Below the pieces are notes generated by a model that searched no databases, was not told the origin of the DNA, and saw nothing but the letters and a program-made list of their open reading frames with translations. A stretch of DNA of 64,000 nucleotides, taken from NCBI RefSeq assembly GCF_018100785.1, contig NZ_JAGJEC010000002.1, positions 930,001-994,000 on the forward strand, in the 5' to 3' direction. The stretch comes from Maribacter sp. MMG018 (lineage in GTDB: Bacteria > Bacteroidota > Bacteroidia > Flavobacteriales > Flavobacteriaceae). Positions 47,367 to 56,057 of the stretch are shown piece after piece. The first letter of the stretch is position 1. The number at the start of each line of letters is the position of its first letter. The position numbers and the translations under genes are program-made.

Positions 47367-47546
47367 TTACTTTTTAAGTTTATAAAATATATACAACAGA
47401 ATTACAGGCCAAAGTAAAATATATACCACTTTGTCGCTGTTTGTTATTTCGATATCATCTTCATCATATGAGGGTATATCGTTAATTTCGGAAACCATGA
47501 TGGTTAAGGTCAAACCAATAAACAAGTAAATTGATAAAATTTGCAT
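47367..47546 (-). CDS. Small membrane protein, 59 residues
   Basis: ATG at 47546, stop at 47367. An N-terminal hydrophobic helix (MQILSIYLFIGLTLTIMV), an acidic loop (SYDEDDIEITNSDK) and a second hydrophobic helix (VVYILLWPVILLYIFY) ending in KLKK give a two-helix hairpin. The positive end should be cytoplasmic. It stops only 4 bp before the 230-residue gene, which supports real translation. Family unknown. Confidence 0.5.
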   Translation of the reverse strand: MQILSIYLFIGLTLTIMVSEINDIPSYDEDDIEITNSDKVVYILLWPVILLYIFYKLKK

Positions 47547-47751
47547 AGAATATATGAAGTAGGTTAATATTCAGTAATGGCAAGGAATTTTTTATCTCCT
47601 AAAAATGAATATATTGGAAGGTTTTTGGATGACCAATACATTTTTTTAAAAGTCGCCGAAAAAAATTTTTCGTGTTAAAAATTAGTGCAGATTATCGATA
47701 GTTTTAAATCATATTTCATTTTTAGGGTCATGAGTCAAATATGATATAATG

Positions 47752-48270
47752 TTAACGGGTATATTTTCCCACAATAAAATAATCTAATATGCGGTCGTTT
47801 ACTTCACCTATCAGTTCTCCCGAATACTCTATCAGCCCGCTATCATCACTTAATATTTTCATAATGAAACAGTTTCCTTTTGGCTTATCTTTTACAAGTA
47901 TGGCATTGACCTTGGCTACCCCTTGATCATCTTCATAAGAGTCTTTATAGTGCCAATCAAAAGAGAACACAATTCCATCATACTTATATTGACTTAAGTC
48001 ACTCCGTCTAATGATTTTTATATTATCAATAGGTCCATAACTTTTGGTATTATCATTGGCAAATACATTTTCCATATATATGGCATCATTATTCTTTTCA
48101 ACATAAAATGCCGTATACCCACCACTCTTTACCACCTCTTCCGTACAATCTTTTTTATTGTTTATCGCCTTGGTGATAACATACTTTGCCAAAATAGGGT
48201 TATAATCGTTTTGTGCCCTTGAAACTTGAGAAACAAGTAACACCATCATTAAAAAGAACAGTTTTTTCAT
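47752..48270 (-). CDS. Hypothetical exported protein
   Basis: 172 residues with a clear signal peptide (MKKLFFLMMVLLVSQVSRAQ). The mature part is beta-rich (GGYTAFYVEKNNDAIYMENV, GIVFSFDWHYKDSYEDDQG, IEYSGELIGEVNDRILDYFI) and probably periplasmic. It is separated from the upstream 156-residue gene by 45 bp. No family recognised. Confidence 0.6.
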   Translation of the reverse strand: MKKLFFLMMVLLVSQVSRAQNDYNPILAKYVITKAINNKKDCTEEVVKSGGYTAFYVEKNNDAIYMENVFANDNTKSYGPIDNIKIIRRSDLSQYKYDGIVFSFDWHYKDSYEDDQGVAKVNAILVKDKPKGNCFIMKILSDDSGLIEYSGELIGEVNDRILDYFIVGKYTR

Positions 48271-48315
48271 AGTGGTAGGTTTTAAAAATTCGATAATATT
48301 TGGTTTTATTTTGAT

Positions 48316-48786
48316 TTAGCAGATTTTATCTAATTCTTGCATTTCATTCTTTGACAAAAAAGAATTACAAATCATTAGATCATACAATATTCCCTCCCTC
48401 ACATCGTATGCCATTCCAAAGTCATATTTATATACGATACGGTTATAGGGAAATTCCGCCTCTGAATGTTTATATTCAAACCCATAAACAGTTATGCTTT
48501 TTCCTAATAGGCAGGCAGCGCAACGACTTTTTGATATGGATACATCACCAACAACTACGGATACTTTACCTTTCTTTTGCCACCCATTCATCATTTCATG
48601 ATAAGCTTCTAAAAATTCCGTTACTTCTGGTTGTATAACGATGTTATATTTTAAAAGAACCCTTATTACCTCAATATCCTCCATAGCTTTCAAGGCATTG
48701 TTCATATCATGAATAAAAGACTTGGTGCTCTTGGTTGTGAAAAAATTACCAAGCCCCTTTTTTATCCGTTCATTTATTGCTTCCAT
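48316..48786 (-). CDS. Hypothetical protein
   Basis: 156 residues, no recognised family. Helical N-terminal half (SFIHDMNNALKAMEDIEVIRVLL split at NNA) and a more beta-like C-terminal half with a Cys pair RCAACLLGK. No signal peptide or membrane segment. It is the first of the leftward hypothetical genes downstream of the Hsp70 operon, with a long spacer on its upstream side. Confidence 0.5.
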   Translation of the reverse strand: MEAINERIKKGLGNFFTTKSTKSFIHDMNNALKAMEDIEVIRVLLKYNIVIQPEVTEFLEAYHEMMNGWQKKGKVSVVVGDVSISKSRCAACLLGKSITVYGFEYKHSEAEFPYNRIVYKYDFGMAYDVREGILYDLMICNSFLSKNEMQELDKIC

Positions 48787-49263
48787 ATAGCTATTTCAAT
48801 TATTTAGGATTTATTATGACACAGCTTTTATTGAATGGCCTATAACCATTTTATTCAACAGTCAATTATTCTATTTTCTTCTGAAAATGAATAAATACAC
48901 GATAATACACCCTTTTAAGACTTATAAATCATGTTCAGAAATGATATGGAAAGTGAAATCATTTATTTTGACAGACTGCCCACATTCTAAACCACCGTGG
49001 CTTTTATGCTCGGTTGGCACCCATAAAGAGTTCTAGATGTATTACTACTTCGAAAGTAGGAATATCATGAAACCCCACCAAAACTGTTCGTTTTATGAAC
49101 CGAATTTTCGATAATCGCAACGAAAAAGCAATAATTAATTTCGTAAAAAATACTCATAGAATTGGGTAACCTAATATAACTTTGTATTTTCTCTTACCCT
49201 AGACCCATCTGCCTATTAATATCGTTCTGTCTCTATCCTATTCACCCACATTTCTATACATAC
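48787..49263. other. Non-coding spacer
   Basis: 477 bp without a convincing frame on either strand. Short hydrophilic frames are broken by stops. Some of it may be decayed coding sequence, but nothing recognisable remains. Confidence 0.4.
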
Positions 49264-49575
49264 CTATAATTCTTCATTTGGTTTTCTACTTACAAACGAA
49301 CTTCCAATCAGTCCTATTCCAACAATTACATCTATAATATTCCATATTTCTCTCCCAAGTGCAATTTTGAAAAATGGTTGAAATAGAAGTGCAAGTGCAG
49401 CATATAATATCACTTCTAATTGTTTGTTTTTTTTATTTGCTTTAAATGACAAAATTCCAAATCCTATGAACGCCACAAATCGCACAAATTCATAAAATCC
49501 ATAAGGCATATCCAATAAACATAAGAACATTAGAATTGCCAATACAGTCTTTATAATAATACCATTATTCCTCAT
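49264..49575 (-). CDS. Small multi-pass membrane protein (DUF6804-like)
   Basis: 103 residues with about four hydrophobic segments. The motif LDMPYGFYEFVRF and ALALLFQPFFKIALGREIWNIIDVI (split at FFK) match the DUF6804-type membrane family (family name from memory). It is the intact paralogue of the broken gene at 18885-19192 near the island's other end. It overlaps the TerB-like gene by 11 bp and is the last gene of the Hsp70-kinase operon. Function unknown. Confidence 0.65.
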   Translation of the reverse strand: MRNNGIIIKTVLAILMFLCLLDMPYGFYEFVRFVAFIGFGILSFKANKKNKQLEVILYAALALLFQPFFKIALGREIWNIIDVIVGIGLIGSSFVSRKPNEEL

Positions 49576-50104
49576 TCTTTTCTTTTAAACTATTTAATAT
49601 GTCACCATCAATTTTACTAATCAACTCAAATTTGCTCGAAACATGTGTATCAAAAAAGTCGTCTTGAAGTCTTGACAAATAAAAATCGGTAATTATGTCT
49701 TGCTCTAAATAATCCTCAAAATCAGGATACTTTTTAAGTATAGCCTCATTATCTATTTTTAACTTTGAACGAATCACCTTAAAAAACTTGATTTCACTGT
49801 ATTCAACCTTTTCGTCTGCTTTAATTGTGTCAATTGCAACTTCAATCAAGTTAAGTTCATCAGCTTCTGTCAATTCAGAAGTTGTTAGTTCATCAAAATA
49901 ATCTCTCATAAATTGATGTCCATCTTTGTTGATAGCAATTAGCAATGTGTCCAATTCGGTATTGATGTCTATTTCTCCGAAGGTTTTACGTTCCTTTTGC
50001 AGTTGCTTAATAAGTTTGACCTCACGTTTGTCAATATCGCCATCACAAGCCATACATGAAAAAGCAGTTTTGAGCAAAAGTTTATTGAAGTGTAATGTTT
50101 CCAT
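49565..50104 (-). CDS. TerB-like domain protein
   Basis: 179 residues, all-helical. Two copies of the acidic metal-binding turn typical of TerB folds are seen: FSCMACDGDIDKREVKLIKQ and IDTIKADEKVEYSEIKFFKV. TerB-like domains occur in tellurite/stress and phage-defence loci at the membrane and often accompany kinases. It starts 3 bp after the kinase-AAA+ gene. No membrane segment is evident here. Confidence 0.65.
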   Translation of the reverse strand: METLHFNKLLLKTAFSCMACDGDIDKREVKLIKQLQKERKTFGEIDINTELDTLLIAINKDGHQFMRDYFDELTTSELTEADELNLIEVAIDTIKADEKVEYSEIKFFKVIRSKLKIDNEAILKKYPDFEDYLEQDIITDFYLSRLQDDFFDTHVSSKFELISKIDGDILNSLKEKNEE

Positions 50105-50106
50105 AT

Positions 50107-51879
50107 CTAATTGTTTTTAAAACCGATTCTAGGTCGGTCGTTAGTATTATTCGATACCCCTTCCATTTTCGCTCTTATAGCGATATAACTTTGTAATTCC
50201 TCAAGTTTTATTGAAGGTTTATTGTTCCTTATGGTTTCAAGTAAAATCTCTTTTGAAATTCTTGAGTTGAGTTTTAATGCTTTTCTTGATGCTTCATCAC
50301 AAAGGAATCTAATATCACTCGAAACATAGTTCTCTGTTGCTTTTGCAAATTCTGAATAATCTAAACCTATTTCTCTTGGCCTTTTCTCCAAGTATAATTT
50401 GAACATCAATTCACGAGCTTCTAGGTCTGGTGGTGGCAAGTAGATTACTTTATCTAATCTTCCCGCTCTCAATATGGCTGGGTCAATTGAATTGGGTCTG
50501 TTAGTCGCACCAATAATGAAAATTCCATCTTCACCACAATTATTCATTTGTGCTAAAAATTCATTAACAGCACTTGTATTCATATGATTTACACTCGAAT
50601 TATCACGATTTGGTACAACTGCATCCAATTCATCAATAAAAATAATGCTTGGCCCATTTTCACGAGCTTCATCAAAAATATCTTTGATTTGTTCCTGTGT
50701 TTGATTTACATACTTACTTTGAATGTCGGAAGGCTTTAATTGATAAAATCTAAATCCTATTTCTTCAGCCATTCTTTCGGCAAAAAATGTCTTTCCGCAG
50801 CCTGGTGGACCATAAAGTAACATTCCGTTTGGTATGGTTAAACCATATTCTGCATAACGTTCTTTTTCGTTTAAAGCATCAATAACATCAAGTTTGATAA
50901 TATCTTTCAATTCTTGCATTCCTGCAATAGCTGAAAAACCTTTACCTTTCTTAATCTCATTTAATTTAGGTTTCGAGGTCTGTTTTGGCGAAGACAATTG
51001 TTTTACTTCTAATTCACCATTAATAGCTTTTACGAAATCACTAACATTCTTAAAACGATGTTCTGTATTTGGTTGTAATGCTTTAGCAATTATATTTTGA
51101 ATTTGTTCGTCCGTAATATTTGAGAATCTTAAAGGCTTCTTTCGTTCAGAAATAACTGCATCTTCCAGTTTTATAGTATCAGATTTGTATTTTGAAATTT
51201 CTACAAACCAAGGTGGCAATCCTTCCAATAAATGATAATACAAAGCACCAGCAGAAAATACATCACTTTGAACAGAGAAAATTTTATTAAATGCTTCATT
51301 GGCTTGGTAAAACGGATTTAATCCATCTTTTAAAAAGTCCTTGTTAGATTGACTCAAATAACGGGCATAGCCAAAATCAATAATTTTTGGAATAGAAATT
51401 TTACCTGATAAATCTAACATTACATTTAAGTTGGTAATATCGTTGTGAATAATTGGATTGTTTAAAGAATGTAAATATTTCAATCCGTTTAATACACCCA
51501 AAATAATGTCTTTAGCTTCATAAATATTAAGTGACTGCTCACGTTTTAATCTATCTACCAATGTTTCACCGCTAATAAAATCAAGAATAGCATAAGCGTA
51601 TTTTTGACCATCAAGAATTAATTCACCACTATCGCAGTATTTAACCAAATTAGGATGTTTGATTTCTTTTAAAATCTCAACCTCCAAAACATCACCATTT
51701 TCAGTAAACTGGGTTCTATCCAATTTTGAATACGCAAACAGTTTTAAAAGCTTTGTTTTACCTTCTTGGTCTTTTACACGATAGGTTTCTGCATAACTTC
51801 CCTTTTTGAGAAAGAAAGTAACTTTGTACTTATCTTTAATAGATTGACCTTTGGATAATATGTGATTATGTTTATTCAT
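50107..51879 (-). CDS. Ser/Thr kinase-like domain fused to AAA+ ATPase
   Basis: 590 residues. Residues ~15-285 are a eukaryotic-type kinase: Lys46 (LLKLFAY), Glu in EVEILKEIKHPNLVKY, a catalytic loop HNDITNLN (145-152, Asn replacing the Arg of HRD but with Asp147 and Asn152 kept) and DFG 168-170. Residues ~315-590 are a classical AAA domain: GPPGCGKT (357-364), FIDELDA (DE 416-417), GATNRPNSIDPAILRAGRLD. Kinase and unfoldase-type motor in one chain is unusual. Cytoplasmic, no membrane segment. Predicted to be the signalling/remodelling core of the operon. Confidence 0.88.
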   Translation of the reverse strand: MNKHNHILSKGQSIKDKYKVTFFLKKGSYAETYRVKDQEGKTKLLKLFAYSKLDRTQFTENGDVLEVEILKEIKHPNLVKYCDSGELILDGQKYAYAILDFISGETLVDRLKREQSLNIYEAKDIILGVLNGLKYLHSLNNPIIHNDITNLNVMLDLSGKISIPKIIDFGYARYLSQSNKDFLKDGLNPFYQANEAFNKIFSVQSDVFSAGALYYHLLEGLPPWFVEISKYKSDTIKLEDAVISERKKPLRFSNITDEQIQNIIAKALQPNTEHRFKNVSDFVKAINGELEVKQLSSPKQTSKPKLNEIKKGKGFSAIAGMQELKDIIKLDVIDALNEKERYAEYGLTIPNGMLLYGPPGCGKTFFAERMAEEIGFRFYQLKPSDIQSKYVNQTQEQIKDIFDEARENGPSIIFIDELDAVVPNRDNSSVNHMNTSAVNEFLAQMNNCGEDGIFIIGATNRPNSIDPAILRAGRLDKVIYLPPPDLEARELMFKLYLEKRPREIGLDYSEFAKATENYVSSDIRFLCDEASRKALKLNSRISKEILLETIRNNKPSIKLEELQSYIAIRAKMEGVSNNTNDRPRIGFKNN

Positions 51880-52566
51880 TTACAAAGCCTCTTCTGGATT
51901 ACTCGGACGAGTACTGAAATTCCCATTTTCTTGTAAAATCAGTTGGTATTCCAAAATATTGTTGTTTAATGTTTGTGGATTATCCTTGCCAAAGTCTTCA
52001 TTGGCAACAAAACCACCTTTCATTTTTCCTCCTTTCATTTCCTTTTCAGGATTCCAACCTTTTCCGTAATAAAAAAATGTTTGATAAGTTCCATTAGGAA
52101 ATGAAAAAGTGTAGCTGCTATATGATTTGATGTAGGCATGTCTGACTACTTTCCCTTCCTTTTTAATAGTAACGATTACATCTGAGTTACTCGTTGTTAC
52201 TTTTATTTGTGAACAACCATACTTGTTACAAGAAGAATTTCCTCCATAATAACGGGAATAGGGTGTAGTACCCGTATTTAATGAGCTATTAATATATTTT
52301 TCATAAATAATTCTTTCTTGTCTTTCTTTTTCAAGAAATATTTCTCTGGCAATACGCTCTTCTTCCTCACGCTTTTCTTGTTCAATGCGTTCTTGCTCTA
52401 ATTGAAATGCACGTTCAGCTTCTTCTGCTTTTCGCTTTTCTTCCAATTCAATTCTTTGCTGTTCTTCTTTTGCTAAACGCTGTTTTCTTTCTGCATCACT
52501 TTCACAGGAAGAAATAATTATAGTTAAAAAAAAGAGCGGTAAAAGTAACTTAGTACTTAATCTCAT
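51880..52566 (-). CDS. Lipoprotein with charged coiled coil
   Basis: 228 residues. A lipoprotein signal (MRLSTKLLLPLFFLTIIISSC, Cys21) is followed by ~80 residues of Glu/Arg/Lys-rich coiled coil (KRKAEEAERAFQLEQERIEQ) and a C-terminal beta domain (IKVTTSNSDVIVTIKKEGKV). It is probably anchored in the periplasmic leaflet, so the operon has an envelope component. Its stop is directly next to the kinase-AAA+ start. No family recognised. Confidence 0.65.
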   Translation of the reverse strand: MRLSTKLLLPLFFLTIIISSCESDAERKQRLAKEEQQRIELEEKRKAEEAERAFQLEQERIEQEKREEEERIAREIFLEKERQERIIYEKYINSSLNTGTTPYSRYYGGNSSCNKYGCSQIKVTTSNSDVIVTIKKEGKVVRHAYIKSYSSYTFSFPNGTYQTFFYYGKGWNPEKEMKGGKMKGGFVANEDFGKDNPQTLNNNILEYQLILQENGNFSTRPSNPEEAL

Positions 52567-52578
52567 ATCCTTATCTTT

Positions 52579-55104
52579 TTATCCAACCAATACAGAATCA
52601 TCACCACTTGGTATTTCCGTATTTGGTATCATATCGAATAATGAAATTAGTATCTGTCTTAATTCTTCTTTATCTGGACCATTTGCGATTTTTTCCATTC
52701 CTGCACTAACCAATTGTCTCGCTTTTGTTGGGTTGCTCCAAGAATAGCCTCCAAAATTGTCATTGAAGTTTCTTATCAACCCGATAAACTGATATATTTC
52801 GGTTAATTTAAATAAGAACATCTCGATTTCTTCCAATAGAACATTACCAATTTTCACGTCTTTAGCCCTTATGACTTCATCTAATTGCGAACGGAATTGA
52901 TTGACTACTTGATTAGTTTGTTCATTACCTAATTCATTATTAGCTTTTTCTAATCTATAAAATTCTTCCTTTAAAGTTTCTTCTAATTTTGGCCACTCGG
53001 TGGTATCGTTGAGCTCATCAATTGTTTTTAATGACTTTCTCAAATTGGTTAATACTTCTTGCTTGCCATCTACGTCATTTTTATTGTTTTCAAATGCTTT
53101 TTCAATTTGCTCTAATTCAGCTTCAACTTTTAGCAATTGTCCATTATTAGAAATACCGTTTTGTTTCAGTTCGGTAATACTGCCTTTTGCTTTTCTGATT
53201 TCATTAGCTAACCAAGAAGTTTCTATAGAGGTTTTAGTACTATCAACTTCTATTTCTGTTGAGTAATCTAAATAAGGGAAGTAAGCTGTTACTGTTATTT
53301 TCTCCGACCTATCAATGTTTATAGTTAAATCCACATCACTGTTTTCGGGAAGCAAAGAAGGTAAATCAGATCCGCTTATTTTTATATCAGTAACATGTTC
53401 ATTGTAAATTGCTCTTGTCCCCTCAGATGCGTATTCACCTTCATAAACAGGGATTTTAATAAAATCGGAATCCATTCCTGGACGAATTTGCTTTTGGGTT
53501 TTGAGCCCATTTCTTGTTCCTACAGCCGGAATGGATTGATTTTTTTCTAATCCTTTGATGGTTCTGAAACAAACTTTGCCTGTTATTTTATCTTTTAATT
53601 CAATTCCAATATTATAAGGTAGCGTAGCATTTCCAATTTTAGAACCTTGTATCACGCTAAAAAATGTTGGTTCGCACTCCAAAATATTACCTTTATCATC
53701 ATAGAGAGCTACTTCAAATAAATTGGTTTTACCTTCATTGAGTTGGATTTCAACTACTTCACCAATCGTGTTAACTTCAACTTTCCCGCTAGACCAAGCT
53801 TTATCTCCTCTAGTAAGTTCTACAAATACTTTTTCAGGAATTTCGTCTTCTGTTTTGTCAGCTAAAATTTTGATAGGCACAAATTCTTCGGTTTCGACTG
53901 TGGATGCTTCATTGGCAATTTCCAGTTGAATCTTTGTTTTATCTCTGGTTTGCTCCCTTACTTCTTCCGAAACATCAACAGTTGATGCGTACAAAGCAGC
54001 CCCTTTTGAAACCACGGTCATTGGGTCTACACTTGTGTCTGGTTTGCAAATTTGTTCTTCTAACATTTTCCTCAAAACAGGTGAGAATGTTGGTCCACCA
54101 ACAAGAATAAGTGAATCTAAAGATGAACCTTTTAAATTGTTACGCTCTAATAGGCGTAAACTAACATCAATTGCTTTTTGAAAAACAGGTGAAACAGCTT
54201 TAGTAATGTCCGCTTGGGTTACTGTAATGTCCAATTCAAATTCTTCCCCTTCATCATCTTCTCCGGGAATATCCCCCAAATCTGACAGGATATTGTGCGT
54301 GTCGTTGAATGAAAGTTTAATTTTTGCTTCTTCTGCATAGAACTTCATAGCATTACGTAGAATTTGTTTTTTTGCATCATCTGCTAAAATGGAATTAATG
54401 ATATAATTTTCTTTTAGGTATGGCATAATAATTTCATCAACAATAGCAAAATCCAAATTTTTACCGCCAAGATAATTGTCTCCCTCAGTGTCAATTACTT
54501 TCATTATGCCTTCTTCAACTTTCAAAAGAGCCGCATCAAATGTTCCTCCTCCGAAATCGAATACTAACCAAAAACCATCTTTTTTATTGGAATCTAAACC
54601 ATAAGCCATGGAAGCAGCAACAGGTTCTTGTAACAATTCGATATGATTAAAACCTGCAAGTTTAGCGGCTTCTCTTGTAGCTTCTTTTTGGTTGTTTTTA
54701 AAAGCAGCTGGAACGGTAATTACAATAGAATTTACATTTTCGTCCTTGACAAAAGACTTGAGTGTTTTTAATACTTCTGCTGACAATTCTTCACTTGATA
54801 ATTCTTTGTCAAGGTTGGAACTTTGATACATTTTGTCAGTTCCCATTGTTCGTTTGAACTCAATGAATGCGTTTGATTGAAAATTATCAGCACCTTTCAT
54901 TGATTTCAATTTGTCTCGCTTTAAAGCGTTATAAGCACTATCGCCAACTTGTATAGCTTTCTTTTTATTGATATAGACACAAGAGGGCATTGTGTCTTTT
55001 AAAGTATCCGTTTTTTTTATGGTTGCTTCTCCATTTTCCATTCTTGAAATAGCGGAATTGGTGGTTCCTAAATCAATACCGTAATCAATTTTTGTTCTTG
55101 CCAT
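52579..55104 (-). CDS. Hsp70-family chaperone (DnaK-like, accessory)
   Basis: 841 residues. The actin-like ATPase is intact: DLGTTNS (11-17), VFDFGGGTFDAALL, and ILVGGPTFSPVLRKML. After ~residue 390 the sequence no longer resembles housekeeping DnaK: a beta-rich segment and a long helical tail (LKKVEAELEQIEKAFENNKN-like, residues ~640-800) replace the standard substrate domain and lid, and the end lacks EEVD. An accessory Hsp70 devoted to this operon is likely. No J-domain protein with an HPD motif is encoded nearby. Confidence 0.88.
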   Translation of the reverse strand: MARTKIDYGIDLGTTNSAISRMENGEATIKKTDTLKDTMPSCVYINKKKAIQVGDSAYNALKRDKLKSMKGADNFQSNAFIEFKRTMGTDKMYQSSNLDKELSSEELSAEVLKTLKSFVKDENVNSIVITVPAAFKNNQKEATREAAKLAGFNHIELLQEPVAASMAYGLDSNKKDGFWLVFDFGGGTFDAALLKVEEGIMKVIDTEGDNYLGGKNLDFAIVDEIIMPYLKENYIINSILADDAKKQILRNAMKFYAEEAKIKLSFNDTHNILSDLGDIPGEDDEGEEFELDITVTQADITKAVSPVFQKAIDVSLRLLERNNLKGSSLDSLILVGGPTFSPVLRKMLEEQICKPDTSVDPMTVVSKGAALYASTVDVSEEVREQTRDKTKIQLEIANEASTVETEEFVPIKILADKTEDEIPEKVFVELTRGDKAWSSGKVEVNTIGEVVEIQLNEGKTNLFEVALYDDKGNILECEPTFFSVIQGSKIGNATLPYNIGIELKDKITGKVCFRTIKGLEKNQSIPAVGTRNGLKTQKQIRPGMDSDFIKIPVYEGEYASEGTRAIYNEHVTDIKISGSDLPSLLPENSDVDLTINIDRSEKITVTAYFPYLDYSTEIEVDSTKTSIETSWLANEIRKAKGSITELKQNGISNNGQLLKVEAELEQIEKAFENNKNDVDGKQEVLTNLRKSLKTIDELNDTTEWPKLEETLKEEFYRLEKANNELGNEQTNQVVNQFRSQLDEVIRAKDVKIGNVLLEEIEMFLFKLTEIYQFIGLIRNFNDNFGGYSWSNPTKARQLVSAGMEKIANGPDKEELRQILISLFDMIPNTEIPSGDDSVLVG

Positions 55105-55118
55105 TTTGATTATATTTT

Positions 55119-56057
55119 TTATGCTTCTGTAACTTCTATTTGTGCTGTTTGAATCATTGTTCCCTTATAATTTACTTGAGGTTTAATGATTCTTGTTATA
55201 ATTCTTTTTCCCTCTTCAAAATCCTCATCTTGAACAAAGTTTACTGTTGCTTTCATTCCCTCATTGTATTCTTTCCCAAGCATGTCTACCAATTCGTAAC
55301 CGTTAGATGCAAAGTTGTCTTGAATACGTTTTACTGAAGAATTTAACTGTTTTAAACCTTTTGTTTTTTCATCCATTCTGCTCAAATTCTTTTGAATCCG
55401 AATGATTTCATCTGCAACTTTAAGGGCTAAAGAATGGTCTGCTTTATCGTTTGAAGCAACTGGTTGAGATTTGCTTGTTTCTTGTTGCAGCTTTAATTGT
55501 GTTTCTAAAACTTCTACCAATTTGTTATCTAATTTCACACTTTCTTCTTCCAATGAAGCTTTAGTATTTCTGATTTGAGTTTCTACATCTGTTTTACTTG
55601 ACTGAATACGTTTACCTAATAACCAATAAATCAAACCACCTAATAAAAGTGTTGCCAAAGTGGCAATTATCCAGTACAGTCTGTTTTTCTCCACATCTCC
55701 GCCTAGTTCTGATATCTTGTTTTCAGCTTGCTGCTCCGTTTCTTGGATTTTAGTGCCAAGTTCTTGAGAATTGGTTACAATATTTTGACTATTCGTTTGG
55801 ATTAGCTGACTCAAGCTATCAATGGAAGCATTTAGACTAGTATTTTGCTCTTGCAAAGCTGAAATGGTTTGGCTTTGTTCTCTAATTAGATAACTTTGGT
55901 TGTTCACCTTTTTAGTTAAAACATCAACCTCTTGTTGCTGTTTTAATAAATCACTTTTTAAGCTTGGTAATTCTTGAACCAAAAGTGAATCCTGTTGCTG
56001 TTGAGCAAAAAGATTTGTTGCTCCGATAAAGAACGATATAATAATTAGTCTCTTCAT
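55119..56057 (-). CDS. Exported coiled-coil protein with one membrane span
   Basis: 312 residues. A signal peptide (MKRLIIISFFIGATNLFAQ) leads to ~100 residues of Gln/Ser-rich coiled coil, then a transmembrane helix (LYWIIATLATLLLGGLIYWL, ~129-148) and a cytoplasmic part with another helix region and a C-terminal beta segment (RIITRIIKPQVNYKGTMIQT). Topology suggests a link between periplasm and cytoplasm. It lies 14 bp upstream of the Hsp70 gene and could recruit it to the membrane; this is inferred. Confidence 0.65.
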   Translation of the reverse strand: MKRLIIISFFIGATNLFAQQQQDSLLVQELPSLKSDLLKQQQEVDVLTKKVNNQSYLIREQSQTISALQEQNTSLNASIDSLSQLIQTNSQNIVTNSQELGTKIQETEQQAENKISELGGDVEKNRLYWIIATLATLLLGGLIYWLLGKRIQSSKTDVETQIRNTKASLEEESVKLDNKLVEVLETQLKLQQETSKSQPVASNDKADHSLALKVADEIIRIQKNLSRMDEKTKGLKQLNSSVKRIQDNFASNGYELVDMLGKEYNEGMKATVNFVQDEDFEEGKRIITRIIKPQVNYKGTMIQTAQIEVTEA

